In this document: in pieces, positions 1-5,030 of the stretch
Numbering within the stretch: the stretch's first letter is position 1
Layout of the letters: every line of letters begins with the position of its first letter
DNA from: CAYJAD01 sp964369995
Lineage (GTDB): Bacteria; Desulfobacterota; Desulfovibrionia; Desulfovibrionales; Desulfovibrionaceae
Direction: 5' to 3'
DNA length: 8,009 nucleotides
Assembly (NCBI GenBank): GCA_964369995.1
Contig: CAYJHH010000127.1
Location: 1 to 8,009, forward strand
Position numbers and translations under genes: made by a program
Notes under the pieces: model-generated
The model's input: the letters and a program-made list of their open reading frames with translations, nothing else
What the model was told of the DNA's origin: nothing
The model's database searches: none

Positions 1-137
1 TAGGTGGCCACATAGGCAAAGGCTTGTACCACAAAGCCCACAGCGCCGCTGGTGGTAACATCATAACCGCTGCCTTTGCGGGCTAGCCAAACAAAAAGTC
101 CTATGTAACCCGCCCAAATTGCGATGTCTAAAAGCAT
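1..137 (-). CDS. Probable sodium:solute symporter (SSS family), N-terminal fragment
   Basis: Only the first 45 codons lie in the window; the frame stays open to the left edge. The start is ATG at 137, preceded on the minus strand by a purine-rich stretch with GGAGAGG and GAGG that can serve as ribosome binding site. The visible protein begins with a hydrophobic helix (about residues 3-18), then a short Arg-Lys-Gly loop, then a second hydrophobic stretch ending in AYVAT. This order (first helix with GYIGLFVWLARK, a loop, then a segment ending in an ATY-like motif) resembles the start of SSS family Na+/solute symporters such as PanF and PutP. The substrate cannot be judged from this fragment. 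The gene is divergent from cstA and has a terminator-like hairpin 28 nt before its start. Family assignment rests on a short stretch; another multi-helix transporter is possible. Confidence 0.55.
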   Translation of the reverse strand, partial: MLLDIAIWAGYIGLFVWLARKGSGYDVTTSGAVGFVVQAFAYVAT

Positions 138-165
138 GTCCTCATCCTCTCCTGTTTTAAAGTGC

Positions 166-194
166 AAAAAAAAACCGTCTCCTTGCGGAAACGG
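166..194 (-). terminator. Terminator-like hairpin just before the symporter start
   Basis: Read on the minus strand, CCGTTTCC (194-187), a GCAA tetraloop and GGAGACGG (182-175) form an 8-bp stem with one G-U pair, followed directly by nine T (174-166). This is a textbook Rho-independent terminator. It points towards the symporter gene, and its U-tract ends only 28 nt before the ATG at 137. No gene is evident on the minus strand just upstream. It may be an attenuator for the symporter, or the end of an unseen small minus-strand transcript. The plus-strand version is followed by a weaker, interrupted T stretch. Confidence 0.75.
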
Positions 195-311
195 CTTGTT
201 TATATTTCTCTTATTCTAGTGATGAAAGAATACTACAAAACCCCTTCCCGCGTGCTTGCAGGCTGGCTAAAAAAGCTCATAAAGCTAAAAAAGAAGTTTT
301 GTGCATTACGC

Positions 312-548
312 ATGAGGTATTCCTTACTTGAATTGAAAATACCTTGGCGTATTCCTTTTGCCTTGTCAAGTCTTTTATGCATATTTTTCATGCTAGGCCT
401 TGTGTTCTTAACAGCAATTTCTAGGTCAAAGTGGCACTTGCATGACAAAATAAAATTTGCTATGCACAGTACGATTGTTTTTGTTGGCCTCTTGTGCGCT
501 TTGATGGTATGTTTGACAGTTCTCTGCCTTTTTTTACCAAATTTGTAA
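312..548 (+). CDS. Doubtful small membrane protein ORF
   Basis: The open frame runs from a GTG at 162 to a TAA at 546-548. The most protein-like part begins at the ATG at 312 (78 residues). It shows two hydrophobic segments (about residues 13-35 and 49-75) separated by a charged loop with SKWHLHDK, as in a small two-helix membrane protein. Against it, none of the candidate starts (162, 222, 312) has a convincing Shine-Dalgarno sequence, the 162 start lies inside a terminator hairpin, and T-rich non-coding DNA often translates into hydrophobic residues by chance. I recognise no family. It lies upstream of cstA on the same strand, 78 nt before the cstA start. Treat it as a candidate only. Confidence 0.2.
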   Translation: MRYSLLELKIPWRIPFALSSLLCIFFMLGLVFLTAISRSKWHLHDKIKFAMHSTIVFVGLLCALMVCLTVLCLFLPNL

Positions 549-552
549 GAGA

Positions 553-608
553 GGTTCCCTTGGTGAACCCATGCTCGCATGGTGCTATTACCCTACAAAT
601 ATGTGTAG
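553..608 (+). promoter_or_regulatory. Three consecutive short hairpins in the cstA leader
   Basis: Three inverted repeats follow one another just before the cstA ribosome binding site: GGTTC/GAACC (553-557 with 565-569), CCATGC/GCATGG (569-574 with 577-582, sharing base 569 with the first) and CTACA/TGTAG (593-597 with 604-608). None is followed by a T-tract, so they are not terminators. They could form leader RNA structure or a protein binding site. I do not recognise a known riboswitch class. The stems are short, and some could be chance. Confidence 0.35.
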
Positions 609-613
609 TCTTA

Positions 614-620
614 GGTGGAG
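614..620 (+). promoter_or_regulatory. cstA ribosome binding site
   Basis: GGTGGAG lies 6 nt before the ATG at 627. A GTG in the same frame at 615 sits inside this element, so 627 rather than 615 is the likely start. Confidence 0.7.
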
Positions 621-626
621 TTATCT

Positions 627-2066
627 ATGTCTGGATTAATGTTATTCTTAGGAAGCGTAGCCTTGCTTGTGGGCGGCTATGCTCTTTATGGCGCTTTTGT
701 AGAAAAAGTGTTCAATGCCAATGAAACGCGTAGTACGCCGGTGCAAAGCCGCGCAGACAATGTGGATTTCATGGAATTGCCCAATAAGAAAATTTTTCTT
801 ATTCAGCTTTTAAATATTGCCGGTCTTGGGCCTGTGCTTGGTCCCATCTTGGGCGCCATTTATGGCCCTGTGGCGCTGTTATGGGTGGTTTTTGGCTGTA
901 TTTTTGCCGGTGCTGTGCATGACTATTGCGCAGGCATGATCAGCTTACGCTATGGCGGTGCATCCTATCATGAAATCATTGGTCGTAACCTTGGCCAAAA
1001 TGCACGACGCTTTATGCAAGCCTTTGCCATTGGCTTTCTTGTGCTGGTGGGAGCCGTATTCGTTCTCGGCCCTGCGGCATTGCTTGCCAATATGACCAGT
1101 GTCACCGTGCTTGTGTGGTCTTGCATTATTTTTGGTTATTATTTTTTAGCTACCATTTTGCCCATCAATGCCATCATTGGCCGTGTGTATCCTTTCTTTG
1201 CCATTTTACTCTTGGTCATGGCATTTGGTCTCATGGGTTCCTTAATCATTAATGGCTACACCATTATTCCCAATGCAGATATAACGGTGAACACCAATCC
1301 TTCCGGTTTATCCACCTGGCCATTGCTTTTCATTACCATTGCTTGTGGCGCCATTAGCGGCTTTCATGCCACGCAATCTCCCATGATGGCTCGCTGCTTA
1401 AAAAATGAAAAAACCGGTCGCCCCATCTTCTACGGTGCCATGATTGCCGAAGGTATATTGGCTCTTGTTTGGGTAACTCTTGGCCTATCTTTTTATGAAA
1501 ATGCCGACTCCTTACAAGCCGTCATAGCCAAAGGCACACCCACATTGGTGGTGAAAGAAATCTCCATGGCTTTATTGGGGCCTGTGGGCGGCATCATGGC
1601 TGTGCTTGGCGTTATTGTTCTGCCCATTTCCACAGGCGACACGGCTTTCCGTAGTGCACGCCTTATGCTGGCTGAAATTTGCAATGTGGACCAAAAACCC
1701 ATAGTAAATCGCTTGCTCATGGCTGCCCCCCTCTTTGCCGGTGGTATTGCTTTAACCTTTGTGGATTTTAGCGTTATTTGGCGCTATTTTGGCTGGGCTA
1801 ACCAAACCATGGCAGGGGTTACCTTGTGGGCTGTGGCTGTCTATCTGATTCGCCGCGATCGCTTCCACTGGATTGCCTCCTTGCCCGCCACCTTCATGAC
1901 CGTGGTATGTGTCACTTATTTGTGCAATAATAAGATAGGCTTTAGCATGGATTTAACCCTTTCCACCTGGATTGGCGCCGCCATAGGTTGCGCGATTTTA
2001 GTGGCCTTCCTCTTGCTTGGTAAAAAAATGCCCAGTAATATGCCTGCACAAGAAATGGAATGCTAG
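627..2066 (+). CDS. cstA: CstA family transporter (short form)
   Basis: An integral membrane protein of 479 residues in the CstA/BtsT family. Characterised members import pyruvate or peptides in E. coli; here the substrate is inferred at best, with pyruvate a fair guess. Family features include NIAGLGPVLGPILGAIYGP (63-81), HDYCAGMISLRYGG (98-111), ISGFHATQSPMMARCLKNE (243-261, the conserved SGFHA region), GDTAFRSARLMLAE (337-350) and FGWANQTMAG (388-397). The protein is made of many hydrophobic helices. E. coli CstA and BtsT exceed 700 residues, but a class near 480 residues exists and I recall such genes in Desulfovibrio, so this is not a truncation. The start at 627 is chosen for the GGTGGAG ribosome binding site. 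It is divergent from a probable SSS symporter and ends at a terminator at 2271-2298. No sensor kinase partner is visible here. Confidence 0.9.
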   Translation: MSGLMLFLGSVALLVGGYALYGAFVEKVFNANETRSTPVQSRADNVDFMELPNKKIFLIQLLNIAGLGPVLGPILGAIYGPVALLWVVFGCIFAGAVHDYCAGMISLRYGGASYHEIIGRNLGQNARRFMQAFAIGFLVLVGAVFVLGPAALLANMTSVTVLVWSCIIFGYYFLATILPINAIIGRVYPFFAILLLVMAFGLMGSLIINGYTIIPNADITVNTNPSGLSTWPLLFITIACGAISGFHATQSPMMARCLKNEKTGRPIFYGAMIAEGILALVWVTLGLSFYENADSLQAVIAKGTPTLVVKEISMALLGPVGGIMAVLGVIVLPISTGDTAFRSARLMLAEICNVDQKPIVNRLLMAAPLFAGGIALTFVDFSVIWRYFGWANQTMAGVTLWAVAVYLIRRDRFHWIASLPATFMTVVCVTYLCNNKIGFSMDLTLSTWIGAAIGCAILVAFLLLGKKMPSNMPAQEMEC

Positions 2067-2186
2067 TTTTTGATGATTGACAAAGTCAAGGGTAAAATTA
2101 AATTTTGATTTTTATGAAATAATTTTCAAATTTTAGAATTTATATGGCGCCAAGAGGCTTTGATGGTGATAATGTTTTGTCGCCAT

Positions 2187-2250
2187 GAAAGTTTTTTGGA
2201 AGGGGGGTCTGGGGGGATAACCTTTTCTTCAGAAAAGGTTTCCCACCAGA
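2187..2250. repeat. G-rich intergenic hairpin element, Desulfovibrio-type repeat candidate
   Basis: A T-run and GGAAGGGGGG lead into a long imperfect inverted repeat. The inner stem AACCTTTTC/GAAAAGGTT (2219-2227 with 2232-2240, loop TTCA) is perfect over 9 bp. An outer stem TCTGGGGGGA/TCCCACCAGA (ending at 2250) pairs with one G-A mismatch and a single bulged T. The arrangement (G-rich run, TCTGG, then an A/T-rich hairpin closed by CCAGA) resembles an intergenic motif I remember downstream of genes in several Desulfovibrio genomes; that is recall, not a search result. Only one copy is in this window. The two G6 runs could also form a two-layer G-quadruplex. Confidence 0.55.
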
Positions 2251-2270
2251 ACGCTTTGTCAGCAATTTGA

Positions 2271-2298
2271 GCCCTGCACCTTGGTGCAGGGCTTTTTT
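2271..2298 (+). terminator. cstA transcription terminator
   Basis: GCCCTGCACC (2271-2280) pairs fully with GGTGCAGGGC (2283-2292) and is followed by TTTTTT (2293-2298). The polarity fits the end of cstA, about 200 nt upstream. On the minus strand there is no U-tract, so it would not act as an intrinsic terminator for the convergent permease. Confidence 0.9.
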
Positions 2299-2305
2299 CT
2301 AAGTT

Positions 2306-3244
2306 TTATAAAAAATCCCACACATATTTGCAGGCCGTAAAAAACATACTGGCGGCTAAAATGCCCTTGATGATGTTTTCTGGTACATATTTTTGGCACC
2401 TTGCCCCAAGGTACATACCCAAAAAACCACCGAAACCAAAAAATAAACCCAAGAGCCAATCCGGAGCCACGGAAAACTCAGGAAAAAAAGGCGCCATGGC
2501 CTGATAAAAGCCTACTCCTGCAATGGAGGTCACAAAGGTACCCATGAGGGTAGCTCCGGCCACAATATAGATGGGTAAATTAAAATAGGTTACGAAAAAT
2601 GGCGCAATGATGGCGCCCCCGCCAATGCCATAGATACCGCCCACAATGCCCACCACAAAGCTTAAGGAAAAAATACCCCATAAAGGCACAGCATAGGTGT
2701 CGGCATAAAAACGAAAGCTCAATGTTTTAAGGTTTAAACTCAAAACTTCACAGGCTTTTTGGCCTTGCGGTGCGCGGTTCATTGCATCTTGTAAAGTGCC
2801 TTTGGTTGCACTTTCAGAAGAGGATTGATGCTGTTGTTTTTTGTGCAAAGCACAGCGTATGTCACGCAGCATTTTAAAGCTTAAATAGCAAAGCACAGCC
2901 GCGGCAAATAATTTAAAATGTGCCGGATCCGGTAAGTATTTCACGCGCACTACAGCCCCTATGAGTACTCCCGGCAGTGTGCCAATGACCACAATCCATA
3001 CCAATGGCCACACAAGCCTACCTTCTTTCCAATAACGGTATACACCGCTAGGTATGGCAATAATATTAAAAACTTGATTGGTGGCGCTTACCGAAGGGTG
3101 GGTGTAACCTAAGAATGACATTTGAAAGGGCAATAGTAAAAATGCCCCAGAAATGCCTCCCATGGATGCAAAAAAGGCAATGACAAAGGCCACCAAGGGT
3201 GGGATTATGGGGGTTACTTCAATGCCGGCAATGGGAAAATACAT
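2306..3244 (-). CDS. TauE/SafE family sulfur-compound permease
   Basis: A membrane protein of 312 residues in the TauE/SafE family, whose members move sulfite, sulfonates, sulfate or related anions. The fold is a pair of homologous halves. The first glycine-rich repeat, SMGGISGAFLLLPF (27-40), is followed by TNQVFNIIAIPSG (55-67); the second, GGIYGIGGGAIIAPFF (202-217), by GATLMGTFVTSIAG (230-243). A hydrophilic loop of about 50 residues (128-180), rich in Lys, Gln and Ser, joins the halves, so the protein is slightly longer than many members. The start is taken at ATG 3244 because GAGG lies 6 nt before it; the longer frame begins at a GTG at 3256 that overlaps that site. It stands alone between a convergent cstA and a tRNA gene. 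Export of sulfite or sulfonate and import of sulfate are both possible. Confidence 0.85.
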   Translation of the reverse strand: MYFPIAGIEVTPIIPPLVAFVIAFFASMGGISGAFLLLPFQMSFLGYTHPSVSATNQVFNIIAIPSGVYRYWKEGRLVWPLVWIVVIGTLPGVLIGAVVRVKYLPDPAHFKLFAAAVLCYLSFKMLRDIRCALHKKQQHQSSSESATKGTLQDAMNRAPQGQKACEVLSLNLKTLSFRFYADTYAVPLWGIFSLSFVVGIVGGIYGIGGGAIIAPFFVTYFNLPIYIVAGATLMGTFVTSIAGVGFYQAMAPFFPEFSVAPDWLLGLFFGFGGFLGMYLGARCQKYVPENIIKGILAASMFFTACKYVWDFL

Positions 3245-3250
3245 ACTGCA

Positions 3251-3254
3251 CCTC
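3251..3254 (-). promoter_or_regulatory. TauE/SafE gene ribosome binding site
   Basis: GAGG on the minus strand, 6 nt before the ATG at 3244. It overlaps the alternative GTG start at 3256 and so argues against that start. Confidence 0.6.
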
Positions 3255-3269
3255 ACATGTATATCTTAA

Positions 3270-3298
3270 AAGGTAGCAAGGGTATGTGAGGGCGTCAA
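3270..3298 (-). promoter_or_regulatory. Possible promoter of the TauE/SafE gene
   Basis: On the minus strand TTGACG (3298-3293) is followed after 17 nt by TACCTT (3275-3270). The -35 is good and the -10 is weak. It lies between the tRNA-Leu terminator and the permease start, where a promoter is needed. The predicted start point would leave a leader of about 20 nt. Confidence 0.4.
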
Positions 3299-3323
3299 GT
3301 AGCTTAAACGTATAGTATGCAGC

Positions 3324-3352
3324 AAAAAAAAGCCCCTTCAAAGAAGGAGCTT
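3324..3352 (-). terminator. tRNA-Leu transcription terminator
   Basis: Minus-strand AAGCTCCTTC (3352-3343) pairs with GAAGGGGCTT (3339-3330), with one mismatch and an AAA loop on the plus strand, followed by a run of T down to 3324. It begins 9 nt after the CCA end of the tRNA and fits as its terminator. Confidence 0.85.
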
Positions 3353-3361
3353 ATATTTTTA

Positions 3362-3446
3362 TGGTGCGAGAAAAGAGAGTTGAACTCTTACGCCGTACGG
3401 CGCTGGATTCTAAGTCCAGTGCGTCTACCAATTCCGCCATTCTCGC
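3362..3446 (-). tRNA. tRNA-Leu (anticodon UAG)
   Basis: An 85-nt class II tRNA read on the minus strand. The acceptor stem GCGAGAA pairs with TTCTCGC, followed by discriminator A and an encoded CCA (3364-3362). The D-arm contains TGGTAGACGCA as in bacterial leucine tRNAs. The anticodon stem CTGGA/TCCAG encloses the loop CTTAGAA, which gives anticodon UAG for CUN codons. The long variable arm CGCCGTACGGCGT forms its own hairpin, and the T-arm carries GTTCAAC. All parts are intact. It has its own upstream promoter and downstream terminator. Confidence 0.97.
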
Positions 3447-3448
3447 TT

Positions 3449-3464
3449 ACTGCGTTTCAGCAGT
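3449..3464 (-). other. Small hairpin in the 5' leader of tRNA-Leu
   Basis: ACTGC (3449-3453) and GCAGT (3460-3464) form a 5-bp stem with a 6-nt loop ending 2 nt before the 5' end of the mature tRNA. It would lie in the leader removed by RNase P. A role is not evident, and the stem is short. Confidence 0.35.
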
Positions 3465-3473
3465 GAAAAAACT

Positions 3474-3500
3474 TTTATAGAGCTTTGCCCTTCTTGTCAA
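3474..3500 (-). promoter_or_regulatory. tRNA-Leu promoter
   Basis: On the minus strand a perfect TTGACA -35 (3500-3495) is followed by TATAAA (3479-3474) with a 15-nt spacer, or ATAAAA with 16. The start point would fall near 3467, about 20 nt before the mature tRNA 5' end. The -35 sits in the centre of an inverted repeat, CCTTCTT/AAGAAGG (3488-3504). Confidence 0.7.
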
Positions 3501-3559
3501 GAAGGATTTTCAAGCGCTTTAAACTTTGTGTTCTTGCGCGTTATGCAAGCCGATGCATA

Positions 3560-3592
3560 GGGAAGAAAAGCTGCTACTGAAGCCTTCTTCCC
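3560..3592 (-). terminator. Possible weak terminator of rubrerythrin
   Basis: GGGAAGAA and TTCTTCCC form an 8-bp stem (3560-3567 with 3585-3592), extendable with G-U pairs, 17 nt after the rubrerythrin stop. There is no U-tract after it, so it may instead protect the mRNA 3' end. A second inverted repeat, TATGCA/TGCATA, follows near 3542-3559. Some read-through into the tRNA unit is possible. Confidence 0.4.
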
Positions 3593-3609
3593 TTGTAAAC
3601 ATGTACTGC

Positions 3610-4188
3610 CTAGCCGTAGGTATGGTAAAGCACTTCAAAATGCGCCGTAGGGTGTGCACAGGCGCCGCAAAGATTGGCAGGCTCTTTACCTTCATGTAAC
3701 CAGCCACAGTTCAAACAGCGCCAAATTACAGGCTGTGCTTGCTTAAACATGGTGGCTTCTTGTATTTCTTTGGCTAACATAAGAAAGCGTCTTTCATGAA
3801 ATTCTTCGGCAATGGCAATGTTGCGCATGACGCAAGCAATTTCATTAAAGCCTTCTTTTTCAGCCATGGCAGCCATTTCTGGGTACATATGCTCGTATTC
3901 ATGTTTTTCACCAGCGGCAGATGAAATAAGGTTCACTTCGGTGGCGCCAATGATGCCGGCAGGAAAAGCGCCCACGATTTCCACTTCGCCGCCTTCAAGG
4001 AACTTAAAGAGGCGTTTGGCATGTTCTTTTTCCTGGGAAGCTGTTTCAGCAAAAACTTCTTGAACTAAGCGAAAGCCGTCTTTTTTGGCTTGGGCAGAGA
4101 AGAAGTCGTAACGGTTACGAGCTTGAGACTCGCCAGAAAAAGCGGTGAGGATATTTTTTTCAGTTTGTGTGCCTTTCAAAGATTTCAT
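3610..4188 (-). CDS. rbr: Rubrerythrin
   Basis: A cytoplasmic non-haem iron peroxidase that reduces hydrogen peroxide to water with electrons from rubredoxin or NAD(P)H-linked donors. It has 192 residues, one more than D. vulgaris rubrerythrin as I recall it. The N-terminal four-helix domain carries the diiron ligands: Glu20, Glu53 and His56 (ETASQEKEH), Glu94 and Glu97 (GEKHEYEH), Glu128 and His131 (AEEFH), with Tyr27 nearby. The C-terminal rubredoxin-like domain binds one iron through Cys158, Cys161, Cys174 and Cys177. All key residues are present. GGAG lies 5 nt before the ATG at 4188. It appears to be transcribed alone: there are about 240 nt of non-coding DNA before it and a hairpin after it. 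A PerR operator would be expected from knowledge of sulfate reducers, but I found no convincing one. Confidence 0.97.
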   Translation of the reverse strand: MKSLKGTQTEKNILTAFSGESQARNRYDFFSAQAKKDGFRLVQEVFAETASQEKEHAKRLFKFLEGGEVEIVGAFPAGIIGATEVNLISSAAGEKHEYEHMYPEMAAMAEKEGFNEIACVMRNIAIAEEFHERRFLMLAKEIQEATMFKQAQPVIWRCLNCGWLHEGKEPANLCGACAHPTAHFEVLYHTYG

Positions 4189-4426
4189 ATATGCTCCAAC
4201 ATGAGTTAAGGTTGAGGAGGTGCGCGTTTTGCGCCATCAATGAAACACTTCTAACAAAACTTTTTTCTTAATGCAAGTAATTCCTGATAAGAAACATTTG
4301 ATCTGCCACTAACAAGAAATATAAGTCTGCATCTAGTGCGTGTAAAGGCACTTACTCTACAGTTTTAGTAGCTATATATGTTAGCACTTACGATACGTCA
4401 TTTGAAGCTCTCAAATAGTCAATATA
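4189..4426. other. Intergenic region upstream of rubrerythrin
   Basis: The 238 nt between the zinc-ribbon protein and rubrerythrin hold no gene. A weak minus-strand promoter may be TTGCAT (4276-4271), a 17-nt spacer and TAGAAG (4253-4248). Short inverted repeats occur at 4400-4416 (ATTTGA/TCAAAT, 5-nt loop) and near 4336-4354 (AGTGC/GCACT). None has a T-tract, so the end of the zinc-ribbon gene has no clear intrinsic terminator and read-through into rubrerythrin cannot be excluded. Confidence 0.5.
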
Positions 4427-4960
4427 TTAATTGGTTTTATCTTCGTCTTCACCACTCAATTTCTTTTTGAGCTTTTCAAGAGAATAGGACCATAGGCCTG
4501 CACCAAAAAAGCCAAAACCTAGTATGGCTACAATAGTCCCCAGTGTAGACCATTCGGACTCAACGGCAATGGTATACCCTAGTAAGGCATATATACCGAC
4601 TATATAACCCCAAAATAAAAAAAAGCTTCTTTTGGATGCATGCTCTACGCGCTCTTGTGCTTTAGCAAGTAAGTAAACACCTAAACAGGTGAGGCCAATA
4701 AAGGTTACCAGTACAAAGATTACAAGTGTTGTTGATTCAAAGAAATTTACATAAAGCTCATGCCACAAAAAGGCTGTAATGAGCCATGCAGGGATAATGG
4801 CAGGCAAGTATTGAAAAAATGCTGCAAGGAGCTTGAAGGCTATGGGAGTCGGCGGTGGTGCTTTAGCACATTTACAACCCCCAAGATCATATGTACCGTG
4901 ACATTTAGGGCAGTATGCTTTGCTATACGTGGCACCACCTGAGTAGCTTGAATCACTCAT
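4427..4960 (-). CDS. Uncharacterised zinc-ribbon membrane protein
   Basis: A 177-residue protein I do not recognise as a named family. The short Ser/Gly/Tyr-rich N-terminus is followed by a four-cysteine knuckle, CPKC (17-20) and CKC (29-31), which looks like a small metal-binding ribbon with an unusual C-x-C second half. After a proline run (35-39) come four predicted membrane helices (about 43-68, 77-99, 112-132, 139-160), with a charged loop between the second and third. The C-terminus is highly charged (KLKKK, then an acidic end). The start is ATG 4960 because AGGAGG lies 4 nt before it; the longer frame from 4987 overlaps the U-tract of the dsrP terminator. It follows dsrP in the same direction with a strong terminator between, and 27 nt leave no room for a separate promoter. 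Function unknown. Confidence 0.75.
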   Translation of the reverse strand: MSDSSYSGGATYSKAYCPKCHGTYDLGGCKCAKAPPPTPIAFKLLAAFFQYLPAIIPAWLITAFLWHELYVNFFESTTLVIFVLVTFIGLTCLGVYLLAKAQERVEHASKRSFFLFWGYIVGIYALLGYTIAVESEWSTLGTIVAILGFGFFGAGLWSYSLEKLKKKLSGEDEDKTN

Positions 4961-4964
4961 GTTG

Positions 4965-4970
4965 CCTCCT
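4965..4970 (-). promoter_or_regulatory. Ribosome binding site of the zinc-ribbon membrane protein
   Basis: AGGAGG on the minus strand, 4 nt before the ATG at 4960. It is a full-strength site and fixes the start downstream of the in-frame ATG at 4987. Confidence 0.75.
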
Positions 4971-4987
4971 CTTTTTGGGTTTTCCAT

Positions 4988-5024
4988 AAAAAAAAAAGGG
5001 GTGAACGTTCATTCACCCCTTTTT
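4988..5024 (-). terminator. dsr operon terminator after dsrP
   Basis: Minus-strand AAAAAGGGGTGAA (5024-5012) pairs perfectly over 13 bp with TTCACCCCTTTTT (5005-4993) around a 6-nt loop, and the T-run continues to 4988. It starts 6 nt after the dsrP stop codon. On the plus strand the stem is also followed by T, so it could work in both directions. Its U-tract ends 27 nt before the next start codon. Confidence 0.9.
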
Positions 5025-5030
5025 AATTAT

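Larger units (their letters stand above)
138..626. other. Divergent intergenic region between symporter and cstA
   Basis: This 489-nt stretch separates the symporter (-) and cstA (+). It contains the minus-strand terminator-like hairpin (166-194), the doubtful two-helix ORF (312-548) and three short hairpins next to the cstA ribosome binding site (553-608). A TTGACA at 513-518 on the plus strand has no acceptable -10 at normal spacing, and another on the minus strand near 365-370 likewise lacks a good partner. I could not assign a promoter to either gene with confidence. Confidence 0.6.

Noticed and set aside
486..499. GG-N10-GC as a sigma-54 promoter for cstA
   Set aside because: Only the GG and GC dinucleotides match; the surrounding TGGCAC and TTGC context is missing.
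513..518. TTGACA on the plus strand as -35 of a cstA promoter
   Set aside because: No acceptable -10 hexamer lies 15-19 nt downstream; at 17 nt the bases read ACCAAA.
233..580. 115-codon minus-strand frame upstream of the symporter
   Set aside because: The translation has no domain-like pattern and no ribosome binding site; it is opposite a T-rich stretch that gives Lys-rich peptides.
4189..4300. PerR operator before rubrerythrin
   Set aside because: No symmetrical AT-rich operator of the expected type could be made out by eye; only short unrelated inverted repeats.
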